A stretch of DNA of 64,000 bases from Atrichornis clamosus (GCA_013400975.1 WBMZ01010267.1:31633-95632); one strand, 5' to 3'. Shown: positions 36,161 through 47,263, counted from the first letter of the stretch. Program-made: numbers and translations. Notes: a model not told the origin generated them from the sequence alone.

Positions 36161-37139
36161 TTTTTCCCTGCCCAGCAGTGCCTGCTGTGAGTGTCAGGCT
36201 CCAGCATCTCCCCCCGCCTCACCTGTCCGGACACGGCCGCGCCCCTGCAGCTGAAGGATGGACACCTCCTGCCCCCCCAGGCACTCAGGTGCTGAACTGC
36301 TCCGAGCTGGCTGCTCTGAGGAGGAGATTCCTGCCCCCGTGATTTCCTTGGGAGGCTCCAGCCACGTGGTGCGGCTGCTTCTTACGAAGAGCAATAAATA
36401 AAGCACTGAGTGAGCGTGGGGGAAGGAAGATCTGTCCCGGCCTGAGGCAGCTGAGGACGTTTCCTTCTTCCCTTGCCTTTCCTCCCCTTGCTGGGCAGCG
36501 GAAAACTCCGCTGTGCTGTGGAGGACTCGGAAAACCTTGAGCGGAGGGACTTCCCGGGGTGCTGGGGATGCTCCTGTGAGGCCACAGCGGGGTTGGAGGC
36601 AGCTCCCTGCTCGCTGTCACCCCCCTGCCGTGGTGACACCTGGTTTTGGGTCCAGTTCACGCTGAAAATGGACAGAAGGGGCACAGAGGAACAGGAGCGT
36701 GCGGGGGTTAAGTCCTTTTTTTTTGGGCTGTGCTTGTCCCCAGCCTCTTCCCTGCCTGGCCTGGTGTGGGATGAAGTTTCCTGGAACGTCTCCTGCCCTC
36801 GGCTGGCCACGCTCAGAGGGCAGCAGGGTCCTTGCTGAGGTGACCTGGGCACAGGCAGGAGCTGGGGGCTGGGGGCACAGCCTGGTCCTGGGTGGCTCTG
36901 GCAAGGCTGGCTGAGCCCAAACACCCCAAAACTGCCCCTGGTGTCCCTGGGGAGGGACCCAGCTCCACCCTGGCAGGGAACAAGAGGGTGGAATGCTCAC
37001 CCGGAGCCGGGAAAGGACCGTGCCGTGCCTGGAGCATCCGCTCCTGGCAGGCCGGAGGTGCTCCGGTGCCGTGGGCAGCTCTGCCAGGGAAGGGAGGGAG
37101 GGATCGATCTGTCCACCCCTGTGCCACGCTGCCGTGGGC

Positions 37140-37925
37140 AGGTGTGCTCACGTGTGTGTGCTGTGTGCGCTCTGTTCTCCCCTGTGTGTGCCCCGTTCTC
37201 ACCTGTGTCCTGTGCTCACCTGTCCTCACCTGTGTGTGTCCTGTGCTCACCTGTGTGTGCCCTGTGCTCACCTGTGTGTGCCCTGTGCTCACCTGTGTGT
37301 GCTGTGTGCGCTCTGTTCTCACCTGTGTGTGCATCCTGTGCTCACCTGTGTGTGCTCTGTTCTCACCTGTGTGTGCCCCGTGCTCACCTGTGTGTGTCCT
37401 GTGCTCACCTGTGTGTGCTGTGTGCGCTCTGTTNCCCCTGTCTGGGCACCGTGCTCACCTGTGTGTGCCCCGTGCGCACCTGTGCGTGCCCTGTACTCCC
37501 CTGTGTGGGCCCCATGCTACCCTGTCTGGGCACCGTCCTCACCTCTGTGTGTCCTGTGCTGTCCCCGTGCTCCCCTGTGCGTGCCCCCTGCCCACCTGTG
37601 TGTGTCGCGTGCTGTCCCCGTGCTCCCCTGTGCGTGCCCCCTGCCCACCTGTGTGTGTCGCGTGCTGTCCCCGTGCTCCCCTGTGCGTGCCCCCTGCCCA
37701 CCTGTGTGTGTCGCGTGCTGTCCCCGTGCTCACCTGTGCTCACCTGTGTGTGTCCCCTGCTCACCTGTGTGTGCCCTGCGCTCACCTGTGTGTGCCCCCT
37801 GCTCACCTGTGCTCACCTGCGTGTGCCCCCTGCTCACCTGTGCGTGTCCCGTGCTGTCCCCGTGCTCACCTGCGTGTGCCCCCTGCTCACCTGCGCTCGC
37901 CCGTGCTGTGCCGGTGCTCAGCCGT
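37140..37925. repeat. CACCTGTGTGTG minisatellite abutting the FS1 acceptor
   Basis: Units of about 21 bp, CTCACCTGTGTGTGCCCTGT plus G, occupy most of 37195-37435. They are followed by three 53-bp higher-order units (starts at 37561, 37614 and 37667) and then more 21-bp-type units to within 20 bp of the FS1 exon. One base is N (37434). The array has about 25 CACCTG E-boxes. All three forward frames stay open across most of it. Confidence 0.92.
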
Positions 37926-37942
37926 GCCCCGTGTGCCCGCAG

Positions 37943-38158
37943 CGTGCCGGGGGATGCTGTGCGGCTTCGGGGCCGTGTGTGAGCGCAGCCCCACGGAGCC
38001 CTCCCAGGCCTCCTGCGTCTGCAAGAAGTCCCCGTGTCCCCTGGTGGTGGCCCCGGTCTGCGGCTCCGACTACTCCACCTACAGCAACGAGTGCGAGCTG
38101 GAGAGGGCCCAGTGCCACCAGCAGAGGAGGATCAAGGTCTTCAGCAAGGGACCCTGCG
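37943..38158 (+). CDS. AGRN: AGRN follistatin-like unit 1 (FS1) exon
   Basis: Residues 73-144 of the TM form. Acceptor CCCGCAG, donor GTGAGT at 38159, phase 1 at both ends. It begins [14 protein letters not shown] (follistatin EGF-like half) and continues into a Kazal-like half with [16 protein letters not shown], ending SKGPCG. All ten cysteines expected for an FS unit are present. FS units bind growth factors and heparin and resemble Kazal protease inhibitors in sequence. The preceding repeat is open in the same frame, but the Cys pattern starts exactly at the acceptor. Confidence 0.97.
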
Positions 38159-39778
38159 GTGAGTGAGGGCACGGTGTCCCCAAAAGGCACCCGGGGTGTC
38201 CCCAGCGGGCACCGGGGACGCTTGGGCCGGGCTCTGCCATTGCTGCAGGGCAGGGGACACTGAGGGAGTCACCAGCGCCGTGCTGGGGGTCAGCAGAGCG
38301 GGATCAGAAGGAGAAATGATGGCAAAATGACGGCCAGAGGTTGGTCCAGGGGTGTGTGGCCGCTCCGTGGGGAACTGCCCACTCTGGGCAGCTCTAATGT
38401 CCTTGGGATGGGGACAGGGCTGGTGGGAAGGGGACACTGAGGGAGTCACCAGCGCCGTGCTGGGGGTCAGCAGAGCGGGATTAGAAGGAGAAATGACGGC
38501 AAAATGATGGCCAGAGGTTGGTCCAGGGGTGTGTGGCCATTCCATGGGGAATGATCCACTCTGGATATCTCTGATATTCTGGGGAATGGGGACAGGGCTG
38601 GTGGGAGGGGACACTGAGGGAGTCACCAGCGCCGTGCTGGGGGTCAGCAGAGCGGGATTAGAAGGAGAAATGACGGCAAAATGATGGCCAGAGGTTGGTC
38701 CAGGGGTGTGTGGCAGCTCTGTGAGGAACAACCCCCTCTTGGGCATCTCTGCTGCCCCACAGCTCCTCTGCAGGGCAGGAAACATCTGCCACAGCTGGAA
38801 GTGGGAGCTGGCACCTGCCCAGGCTGGGGGGGCTGATAGAAGCCCTTCCCCAGGCTGGCACTGCCCAGCTGGGAGCCGGGAGCTGTGCGAAAGAGCCCCC
38901 CCAGTCTCCTCACCTCCCACTAAATTAACTTGACCTTTCTGCCTGGCTTTGCAGTAAATCTGCACCCCGCTCTCCTGCTGGGGCTCTGGGCACAGCACTG
39001 AGAGATTTACTTAAAATAATCATCATAAAGTGACAAATAAAGGAAAAAAAAAACCCAAAACCCTGGCAAATAAATTTTGGCCCTTCCTCGCTTGCGAGGA
39101 AATTGCTCCTTGAGCTCTTCCTCTAATTAGGGTTTGCAGGAGGTGCCTCCAGGACCCTTGTTTGGCTCGTTTGCTGCAGGAAGAGGCTCTCAGGGAGCAT
39201 GGGCAGGGCAGGGAGGCTGCAGGAGAGGCTGAGAGCTTGGGAGAGGAGAGGAGAGGAGAGGAGAGGAGAGCCAAGGTGGGGAGGGAGCTCCTTCCTCGTG
39301 TGCCGTGGGTCTGGAATGATCCTACAGCCTCCGGGAAAGTGAGAGTTGGGGTGGATGAACTCGCTGCTCAGGAGCTGCTCAGGAGCAGGGACGTGTCCCT
39401 GGCTCTGAAGCTGACAGAAGGAGATCCAATGCTGTTGATTTTGGGCACTGGGAGGGATGGGGCTGGGGGATATCATGAGAATTCCACGAGAGGAACGAGG
39501 GGCGCGGGAGCGCGGCCTGTGCTGCACTCCCACCTGTGCTGCACTCCCACCTGGGCTGCACTCCCACCTGTGCTGTGCCCCCTACTCTCCTGCGGGCTCC
39601 AAGGCACCCTCTGAAGCTGATGGAAGGAGATCCATTGCCGTTGATTTTGGGCTCTCAGAGGAGTGGGACAGGGGGATGTTGTGATCTATCGGGGTGATTC
39701 CAGCAGAGGAACGAGCGGCCTGCGCTGCGCTCTCGCCTGTTCTGTGCCCTCACCTGTGCCCCCTCCTCTGTCCCCCAG
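38159..39778 (+). other. AGRN intron FS1-FS2
   Basis: Contains the 177-bp tandem triplicate (38253-38760), an AT-rich stretch with an A-run (39030-39060), a GAGAG pentamer run (39240-39270) and three copies of TGCTGCACTCCCACCTG (17 bp) at 39520-39572. No exon seen. Acceptor TCCCCCAG at 39778. Confidence 0.88.
38253..38760. repeat. 177-bp tandem repeat, 2.9 copies
   Basis: Copies begin GGGGACACTGAGGGAGTCAC at 38253, 38430 and 38607. Each carries GCGCCGTGCTGGGGGTCAGC and GGTTGGTCCAGGGGTGTGTG. Divergence is low, and the third copy fades after about 38760. Confidence 0.93.
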
Positions 39779-40003
39779 GCTCCAAGGACCCCTGCGCAGA
39801 GGTGACCTGCAGTTTTGGCAGCACCTGCATCCCCTCCCCTGATGGCCAGGCGGCCAAGTGTGTGTGTCCCTCGTCCTGCAGCGGCGTCCCCGAGAGCCCC
39901 GTGTGCGGCAGCGACGGCCGCGACTACCGCAGCCAGTGCCACCTCAACAAGCACGCCTGTGACAAGCAGGAAAACGTCTTCAAGAAGTTTGACGGCCCCT
40001 GTG
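39779..40003 (+). CDS. AGRN: AGRN FS2 exon
   Basis: Residues 145-219. Acceptor CCCCCAG, donor GTGAGT, phase 1 at both ends. Starts [17 protein letters not shown] and contains the Kazal-type [16 protein letters not shown], ending KFDGPCG. All ten cysteines are present. It follows FS1 directly with no linker. Confidence 0.97.
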
Positions 40004-41773
40004 GTGAGTCCCCTGCCCCCACTGGGGGTTTTAAATTCCTGGGGGATGAGGGGGTTTCATAATGTGCCCGTCTGGGTCGGGAGTTTGGAGGGAAGGGCCA
40101 GTGGGAAGCTGGAGGTGATGCCGGGAGGAGAAAATTGGCTGCGTGCCTGCTGTCAGCTCAGAAAGGTCAGGCTGGGCTGAAAAGGGTTGGTTTAGGCAGA
40201 AAAAGGTCACTTTGGACAGCAGAAAGGTCACTTTGGACAGCAAAAGGGTCTGTTTGGGCAGCAGCAGGGCAGTCTGGGCAGCAAAAGGTCGGGCTGGGTG
40301 ACACCACCTGAAACCGGGGCCAAGCCAGCGCTTCCCTCGGGGTGTTTGTGCCCGGGACCCACTGACCTAGAGAGCAATTCCAACATCTGTGCCACCTCCC
40401 CTCCCTCCTGCTGCTCCCCGGAGTCCCCCGGCTGTGCCTTTGGCAAGGAGCCTGCTGCTCGCCAGCATCCCAAGCAGCTCCTGCTAATTAAAGCATCCCG
40501 CCAGGCACGGATCCCGGAGCACGGCGGGCCCCGAGGACGGAATCCTCCTCCCCTCGCGGTGGCTGTGGACACTGCTAATTAAAAGCAGCTGCATTCATTA
40601 GGAAAACCATGAGATCAGCCAGGGCACGTGCCAGGCTGGTGTTTGGCCCTGGGGGAAGGAGTGTGGGAGCGTGTTGGCGCCAGGCTGGGAACCTGGGAAG
40701 TCGGGAGAGCTTGGATTGTGCTTCCGCTGCTCCAAGTGGGGCGAGAGCAGGAGGTGCAAAGGACGTGATGCCGAGCTGGGAGCTCCGGGTTTTTCGAACA
40801 GGGAACAAGCTCCGAGCCTCCTTCCAGGACCTCCTGGTTTTTGCCGGGCAGCAGCAGCAGCTCAGGCAGCCAGGCTGGAGCGGCTGGGCTGTAGAACCCG
40901 GAATCGCTTGAAGGAATTTGGACTCCTGGGTGTGCTGTAAAGTTTGGGATGTGCTGGGTGTAGGGGAGAGCGGGGACAGGCAGATCACTTCAGTTCCGTG
41001 CTGAAAGGGGCAAATTCAGCTGTGATCCTGCCCTAGGCCATTTCCATGGGATGGTGGGGATGGCCAAAAGGGAGATCCCTCACTGGGAAAAAGGAGTTGT
41101 GTTGTGTTGTGTTGTGTTGTGTTGTTTTCTCCCCTTCTCTGCCTGGGGCTGTGCCCAGTGCAGGGATTTCAGGGATTAAAGGGTGGGAATATCCCGTGGT
41201 GCTTCTGCAGTGGCAGACAATGAATCAGCACTCTCCAGGTGCCTGCTTGGCAAGGAAGGGAAAATCCTTAGGGATTAGGGAGAAGTCAGCACCTGTTTTG
41301 CCCAAGTCTTTGGCGTGCTAAAGTGAGCTCAGCTCACCAGATAAGCCTAGATTAGATCCTAAACCTAGATTAGAGATGTGGAGCATGGCAGCGTGGGGCC
41401 CTGGCGGCTTTCAGGGCTCCTCCCGCACTTTGGGAAGACAGGGAGGGAGGGAGGGAGAGCGGGACGGGAGCGCCAAGCATCCTGCAATGCCCAGCAAACA
41501 TTCCTTGGATTCAGGAGGTTCCTCTGGGCCAGGAGAGGGTCAGAGGGGTGTGAAGGCAGCTCAGGGTGGGAAAAACCCCACGGTTTATCCCACTGGTGTT
41601 CCCTTTGGAAAGGACGGGTATCCTCAGTGTGTGCAGTAAAGGATGAATCCTTAGGAACAGCTGAGCACACGCGGGAACCCCGGGGCCCTCTCGGGGCCAT
41701 CCAGGGAAGGAGCCCGACCTGGGGAGCACCTCTTGGGGCAGGGAGTGACCCTCTGCTCCCTGTCCCCGCCCAG
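40004..41773 (+). other. AGRN intron FS2-FS3
   Basis: Includes a few short direct repeats of the type AAAAGGTCACTTTGGACAGC (40200-40290), paired TAATTA-type sites CTGCTAATTAAAGC (40481-40494) and CTGCTAATTAAAAGCAGCTG (40572-40591), and a (GTTGT)n run at 41098-41126. No exon and no clear CR1 copy seen. Confidence 0.85.
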
Positions 41774-41998
41774 ACCCCTGCCAAGGCGTGCCCAGCGACC
41801 CGAGCCGCGTGTGCCGGGTGAACCCGCGGACGCGCCGGCCGGAGCTGCTGCCGCGCCCCGAGAGCTGCCCCCCGAGGCGGGACCCCGTGTGCGGGGACGA
41901 CGGCGTCACCTACGACAACGAGTGCGTCATGGCGCGCTCGGCGGCCATCCGGGGGCTGGACATCCAGAAGGTGCGCTCGGGGCAGTGCCAGCAACAGG
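41774..41998 (+). CDS. AGRN: AGRN FS3 exon (degenerate, six cysteines)
   Basis: Residues 220-294. Acceptor CGCCCAG, donor GTAAGT, phase 1 at both ends. Reads [20 protein letters not shown], then [16 protein letters not shown] and ends SGQCQQQG. Only six cysteines are present, and the Kazal helix segment [12 protein letters not shown] lacks the usual Cys. As I recall, this reduced pattern is characteristic of the third FS unit of vertebrate agrin, so I read it as conserved and not as a lesion. The exon is strongly CpG-rich. Confidence 0.96.
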
Positions 41999-42002
41999 GT
42001 AA

Positions 42003-42056
42003 GTCCCCCTCCATCCATCCATCCATCCATCCATCCATCCATCCATCCATCCATCC
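42003..42056. repeat. (CATC)n tetranucleotide repeat in a 173-bp intron
   Basis: About eleven CATC units begin about 12 bp after the FS3 donor and are followed by CCTCCTCCTC. They fill nearly a third of the short intron 41999-42171. Confidence 0.95.
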
Positions 42057-42171
42057 TCCTCCTCCTCTCGCACTTCCCCGGGGCGCTGCGGGCGGCGGGA
42101 GCATCGCCTCCTCCCTCCGCCGCGCTGCCCCCGGGCCGGCTGTGAGCGCTGCCGGCCTGTCCCCGTGGCAG

Positions 42172-42378
42172 ACAAGTGCAAGGACGAGTGCCAGTTCCAC
42201 GCCGTGTGCCTGAACCGCCGCGGGACCGCGCGCTGCTCCTGCGAGCGCCTCACCTGCGACGGCGCCTTCCGCCCGCTCTGCGCCCGCGACAGCCGCACCT
42301 ACGGCAGCGACTGCGAGCGCCGCCGCGCCGAGTGCCGGCAGCAGGCGGCCGTCCCGGTCAAGCACAGCGGGCCCTGTG
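42172..42378 (+). CDS. AGRN: AGRN FS4 exon
   Basis: Residues 295-363. Acceptor CGTGGCAG, donor GTAAGG, phase 1 at both ends. Starts [18 protein letters not shown], with Kazal-type [16 protein letters not shown], and ends KHSGPCG. Ten cysteines. Codon use is extremely GC-rich (GCCGCGCCGAGTGCCGG), matching the neighbouring FS3 exon. Confidence 0.97.
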
Positions 42379-42954
42379 GTAAGGACCGGAGTCGCTGGTC
42401 CCCCCGGCCCCGGTACTGCTGGTTCTTCACCCCTCCGGCGCTTCCCGGCCCGCCCCGCGCGGGTTGGGGTGGGTGTTGGGAAGCTGCCCGCTGGGCAGGG
42501 CTCAGTCCTGTGTCGTGTTTTCCTGTCGTGCTGCCCCGGTTTTGTGGCTCCTGCGGCCGGCAGTCCGTGTGTGTGTGTGTGTCTGTCTGTGTGTGTGTGT
42601 GTGTGTGCACGTCGTCCTCCCCGTGGTCTCTGTCTGATGTGGGGGACGGCCGTTGTGTGTTCTGTCCCACTGGTCTGTGGTGTCCCGCTGGATTCTCCCG
42701 TTCCCCACCACCATGCCATTCATTGCTCCTCCCAGGGTAGTGCCAGTCTCCGAGCTCCCTCCATGCTCTCCCTTCCATGCCTGCCTGCTTCTCTCGGCTC
42801 CAGGTGCTCTCCGCAAGGAGCTCTTCCCGCTGTGCCTGCTCTCTGGAGGTCTCACCGTGTCTTTGTCTTGTCTCTAGGAGAAGCTTTCCAATGGACCTTT
42901 CTCAGGAGGATGGGATAGGATGGGGCTTTGCATCCCTGGGATGTTGGGAATGTC

Positions 42955-43310
42955 CAACTTTAAGATTATCACACAGGAAGTGAAGGAGGTTCAAGCGCTC
43001 ACTGAATTATTTGTATGAGTTGCAAGGGCTGCTCATTTCAGCCCAGTTTGGATTTTACCAGCTCTGGAACTGTGTCCTATTCTTTTAAGCTGGTGTTTTA
43101 TGAGGTATCAGCTGCATTAAAGCTCCTGAAGTACTTGGGAATTAGGTCCCACGTTGGGGATGTGTTTTGTTGGCTTTGTGCTCCTGCTGGAGGCTTTTAA
43201 TGCAGCCAGGCCCAGCTGCTGGCAAACAGTTTGTCAGGCTCCCAAAATCACACTCAATATAATCACAGCTGTGATTTTTAATCATGCTTTTCTCCGTGTT
43301 TCTGGTGGTT
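42955..43310. promoter_or_regulatory. Low-repeat AT-rich block, candidate conserved element
   Basis: Motifs include AAGATTATCACACAGGAAGT (GATA plus ETS-like core), GAATTATTTGTATGAG and AATCACAGCTGTGATTTTTA (palindromic CACAGCTGTG E-box). No transposon or tandem repeat. Regulatory role is inferred from composition only. Confidence 0.3.
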
Positions 43311-44999
43311 AGGAGTCAGTTCCCCGAGTTTTCCCTGTGGAGCAGCAGGACCAGGGGCGGTTGTTTGCAGCCCTGGCTCCCTGGGCTCTCTCCAGACCCT
43401 TCCTTGTGCCTCTTTTAGAGGCTGAGGCTTTCCCAAATTCCTGGGATGAGCAGGGAACTCGTGCTGCCGGTGACCCTGCTGTCAGCCACGTGTCATTTCC
43501 ACCGTGTTCCCTGGAAAAAGGCCAGGAGCAGCAGGATGTGGTCCCGCTGCACCTGCCATTCCTCTCTCTGTCTCACTCCCTTTTATTTTAGCTCCCTCTC
43601 AACTTCTCTCCCTGCAGACGAGCACAGCAGGTGTACACATCTGCTTCCAGGAGCCACATCCTGCTGGGACAGAACAAAAAAGGGGGGAATGAATCAAAAC
43701 CAGAGCTCTGTCTGCCAAAGCCTGGGATTCCAGAGTCTCTGTGACAGCTCCAGGCAGTCCTGTAGCCAAATCCCAGGAGGTGTGCGCAGCTTTTTCACTC
43801 CCTATCAGCTCAGGACAGCATCTCCTCCAAGCTCAGTGCTGGGGAGCTCATCCGTGCCTCGGTGCTGTGGGAATGCAGGAGCTGGGAAAAGGCTCCTGGA
43901 AGGGGCTGTCAGCGTGGTCCCAGCACTTTAATCCCTCACACGTACCTGGCTCATAAGCTCTGAGCTCTCTGCTGCCCTTTCCAGCAGCCAGGCAAAGGAG
44001 GCAAAGCCAAACAAAACCATCCAAGCCTCGCGTTGCACCCTTCCCTTGGCGCAGCTGGGAAAGCAGGGATGGGATGAGGCCGACGTGGACAGGAGGGAAG
44101 GGAGGCGTCCGGAGCTGCATCTGTCTTTTCCTCCCCGCCCCTCTCTGCTCTCCCTGCCCTCTCTTTGCCCTCCTTCTCTCTCTCTCTCTCTTTCCTTTCC
44201 CGTCTGTGTCTTGTGTTTTGCAGTGTTGCCTGTGTGGAGGAAGGAGTTGTGTGCTGGCATCACCCTCCTGCTCCCTGCCCGGACATCTCTGCTGGGAGGT
44301 CGCCTCTGCCCCTTCTCCGTAGCCAGGGCCACTCCTGGCCTCCTCTCACTGCTCCCACCTCTCTAGTTTTGGCTTGGGAGCCCTCGGGATGGAGAGGTTG
44401 CCCCGGGTTTGCTCCCATCCCTCGCCCCAAACTCTTCCTGCTGGATTGGAAGTGCCTTGCTGGGCTCTTGTCCGATGCTTGCTGTGCCTCGACCCTTCGA
44501 GGCAAGTGAGAGTGGGAGCAGAGGTGGGTGCTGGGAGCCCCCCACTCCTTAGCAAGCCCCACTCTGGACTGCTCCTGGTGGATCTTCCCTCTCCTCCTGC
44601 TCCCAACTAACCCCCCTTGCTTCCCCACCTCCTCCTTCCCAGAGTTTCTGCCTGCCTGGGGCTGTGGCGCTTCTCCTTCTGCTCTCCCAAGTGTGTCCTG
44701 CTTGTCTGTGCCAGTCCCGGGGGTGGGAGCTCCACGGGGATCACAGCTCCCTCTCTCCCAGGGTCTAGGGAAGCACCGAGGAGCTCTCCGTGCTCGGAAG
44801 TGGTTCTTTCCCAGGAATATTTCCCTGTGGAGCTGTGCCAGAGCCCGCTGGGTGTCCCAGGCACAGATTCATGGGTTCCAGGGAAGCTTCAGTGCCTCTT
44901 CTCCGTGGGCATCCTCAGCTGGGCTGGCAGGAGAGCTCGGTATTCCCAGATCCCTGGGCTTGGTTAGGTGTCTGCTCAGGATCCCGGAATGGTTTGGGA

Positions 45000-45125
45000 A
45001 GGGATCTTAAATTATCACCCAGTTCCAACCCCCTGCCATGGGCAGGGACAGCTCCCACTGGGCCAGGTTGCTCCAGGCCCCATCCAGCCCGGTCTGGAAC
45101 ACTCCCAGTCTCAGCAGCAGGTAAA
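45000..45125 (-). mobile_element. CR1 LINE 3' fragment, antisense
   Basis: CACCCAGTTCCAACCCCCTG, CCATGGGCAGGGACAGCTCC, GGCCAGGTTGCTCCAGGCCC and GGTCTGGAACACTCCC read as the reverse complement of a CR1 tail. Confidence 0.9.
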
Positions 45126-47041
45126 GGATCATGCCCTGGAATCACCCAGGGTGCAGAAAGAGCATTTTGCATTCCCTGTGCTTTGCTTTCCCTCCCTACA
45201 GGATGGAGAAGGGCCGGGCGTCAGAGCAGGTCTTGGTTTTAGCGCAGCTCAGCAGGTCCTTGTTGCACCCACCCACGGCCAGACTGGTGCCAAAGCCCCC
45301 AAGGATGTTTGGAGGTGCCCAGGGCTGCGTGGGAGATTCCCCAGGCTGGGATTTGGGCTGGGAAGGAGCTTTGTGTGCTGCATCTCCACAGGTTCCCTGC
45401 TGGAGAAGCACAGGGAGTGTCAGGGCAGGGTTCTCCATCAGGGCTGGCCCCTCCCTGTGCTCCCACTCGCTGCTTCCCAAGGCAGGAGTGGGAGTTTGGA
45501 TCTCAAACCAGGGAATAGATCTGCTTCATGCCCAGTAAAGCTGTGTCCATCAGAGGGACTTCATCCATGGACGTGGTGTCTCTGTGCTCTGGGGGATGTG
45601 GTTACGGGACAGATGCTCTAACAGGGGAAACAGCAGCGGACGGGAGCAGCACCACAGGGAGCAATTCCAGGTCCTTGGGAAGTGCTCACAGCTGCGGGGA
45701 CCGTGGGGACACAGCTGAAGAGGGGTTGCAGCAGTGTCCCTGTGCCTGAACTGTCCCCTCTCCCCTGTTCCTTTGCAGACCCTCGGCTCTCAGTTGTGGC
45801 TTGGTAGGTGCTTCCCAGAGAGGCAGATCCCGATCCAGGCATGCCCGGGCCCTTCCCGGCTGGCTGGCAGCATGCAGGGGGCTGCAGCCTGGCTCCTGCT
45901 CTGCAGGTGGGAGGTGCCCAGTGCCACTCCAGGAGGCTCCAGAGGGACCTTTCCTGCTCCACCCCGTGCCTGCCTCGCTGCCGGGGGCTGGGGGGGCTGT
46001 GCTGTGTCTGCCTGTTGCATCCATCTCCTCCGGGCTGCGTTGTGTGTCCCCCACACGTGTTGTGTCCTGTGTCCTTGTCACTGTCCAGCGCTCTGCTGTT
46101 CTTTCCTGGCCCCAGATCCTCGGGGCTTCTGGGCAGTGCTGGGTTTGTCCCCAGCAGCACTGGCCAGTCCTTCCCGCAGGCTGCCTGGCTTGGCTCCTGG
46201 AGGGTGGGGGGCATTCCTGGAGGAGCACTCCTGGCTGCAGCAGGAGGGTTGGGAGCTGGGGGGAACCCCAGGGCTTTTCCTGCCAGCAGCTGCAGAGCTG
46301 GACCAGGGAGTGGGACACGGCCTTCGCTCCTTGCTGGCACTTTGTCAGCACTGGGCATCCCACGGGGAAGGTGCCACTGCTGGGCTGGAGTTGTGGATCC
46401 AGGTTTTGGGCGCAGGGGATGCTCCTTCCCAGCCTGCAGCCCATGCCACGGGGCATTCCAGAGCCCTGGGGAGCCTCAGGGACATGGGGTGTCCTCATCC
46501 TGCCACGCAGCAGCTCCCTGGGAAGAGCAGGGAAGAGGAGGGGGTGGGATGGAGCCAGATAGAGGTGTCCTCTCCAGCCAGGTCCTCCCGGGTGATGCCA
46601 CAGGGGGGTAGGGATGAGCTGTCCAGGGAACAGTGGGATCCTGAGGATGTGGATCACAGCCAAGGGAACTGTCCCTGTGTGAGCTTTTTGGCTGCTGAAG
46701 GAAGGTTCTGCAAGTGCTGCTGGTCCCACCTCTGGGCAGCCCTTTGGGGCAGAATGAAGCCGGGATGGAGGGGGCGAGGCAGGAGTCCTGTCCATGGCGT
46801 GCGGGGAGACGATCCCGTGCCTGCTTCCCACCCCTAACCTCTGCCAAGCATGGGGACAGCGCTGAGCCGGGCATGTCGGGGTGGCATGGAGGGGACAGGG
46901 CACAACCCCAGGGGCTCTGTGCACTCACCACGGCTTGGGGCGGGCAGGTGGCCCTGTGGCTGGGGACGCTGGCATGCCCTGCTCCGCCCGGCGCCTGCCG
47001 CCCGCGCCCACCCGAGCCCCTGTCCCTGTCCCCTTGTGCAG

Positions 47042-47263
47042 ACCTGGGCACCCCCAGCCCCTGCCTGAGCGTGGAGTGCAGCTTCGGGGCCACGTGCGTG
47101 GTGAAGAACCAGGAGGCCGTGTGCGAGTGCCAGCAGCAGTGCCAGGGCCGCTACGACCCCGTGTGCGGCACCGACCTCCGCACCTACGGCAACCCCTGCG
47201 AGCTGCACGCCATGGCCTGCGTGCTGCAGAGGGACATCCGCGTGCAGCACAAGGGGCCCTGCG
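47042..47263 (+). CDS. AGRN: AGRN FS5 exon
   Basis: Residues 364-437. Acceptor CTTGTGCAG, donor GTAAGA, phase 1 at both ends. Reads [19 protein letters not shown], then [16 protein letters not shown] and [18 protein letters not shown]. Ten cysteines. The last 54 bases plus the donor are copied 374 bp downstream (see 47584-47652). Confidence 0.97.

Larger units (their letters stand above)
23897..37942 (+). other. Large AGRN intron before FS1 (14 kb)
   Basis: No additional exon was recognised. It holds many CR1 fragments, minisatellites of 13, 20, 23 and about 21 bp, CpG-rich patches (about 26150-26330 and 30200-30720), polypyrimidine (TCC)n tracts at 26325-26352 and 27523-27560, and low-repeat AT-rich islands at 24370-24690 and 34380-34690. 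The human counterpart is about 5 kb by memory, so the bird intron is expanded, partly by repeats. It ends in GCCCGCAG at 37942. Confidence 0.85.
42379..47041 (+). other. AGRN intron FS4-FS5 (4.7 kb)
   Basis: Contains a (GT)n run (42565-42608), a low-repeat AT-rich block (42955-43310), a (TC)n tract (44174-44194), and an antisense CR1 fragment at 45000-45125. Decoy splice-like sites exist (acceptor CTTTGCAG at 45778 with a donor GTAGGT 25 nt later) but give the wrong phase. I support no exon here. Confidence 0.85.

Noticed and set aside
43606..43640. CTCCCTGCAG|ACGAGCACAGCAG|GTGTAC as a microexon
   Set aside because: 13 nt, breaks frame, poor donor, no counterpart known.
44174..44330. Polypyrimidine tract plus TTTTGCAG at about 44222 as an extra agrin exon
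   Set aside because: No donor in the right phase and no FS cysteine pattern downstream.
45686..46924. 412-codon open frame on the minus strand
   Set aside because: No recognisable motif; overlaps equally open + strand frames (45734-46837) in the FS4-FS5 intron.
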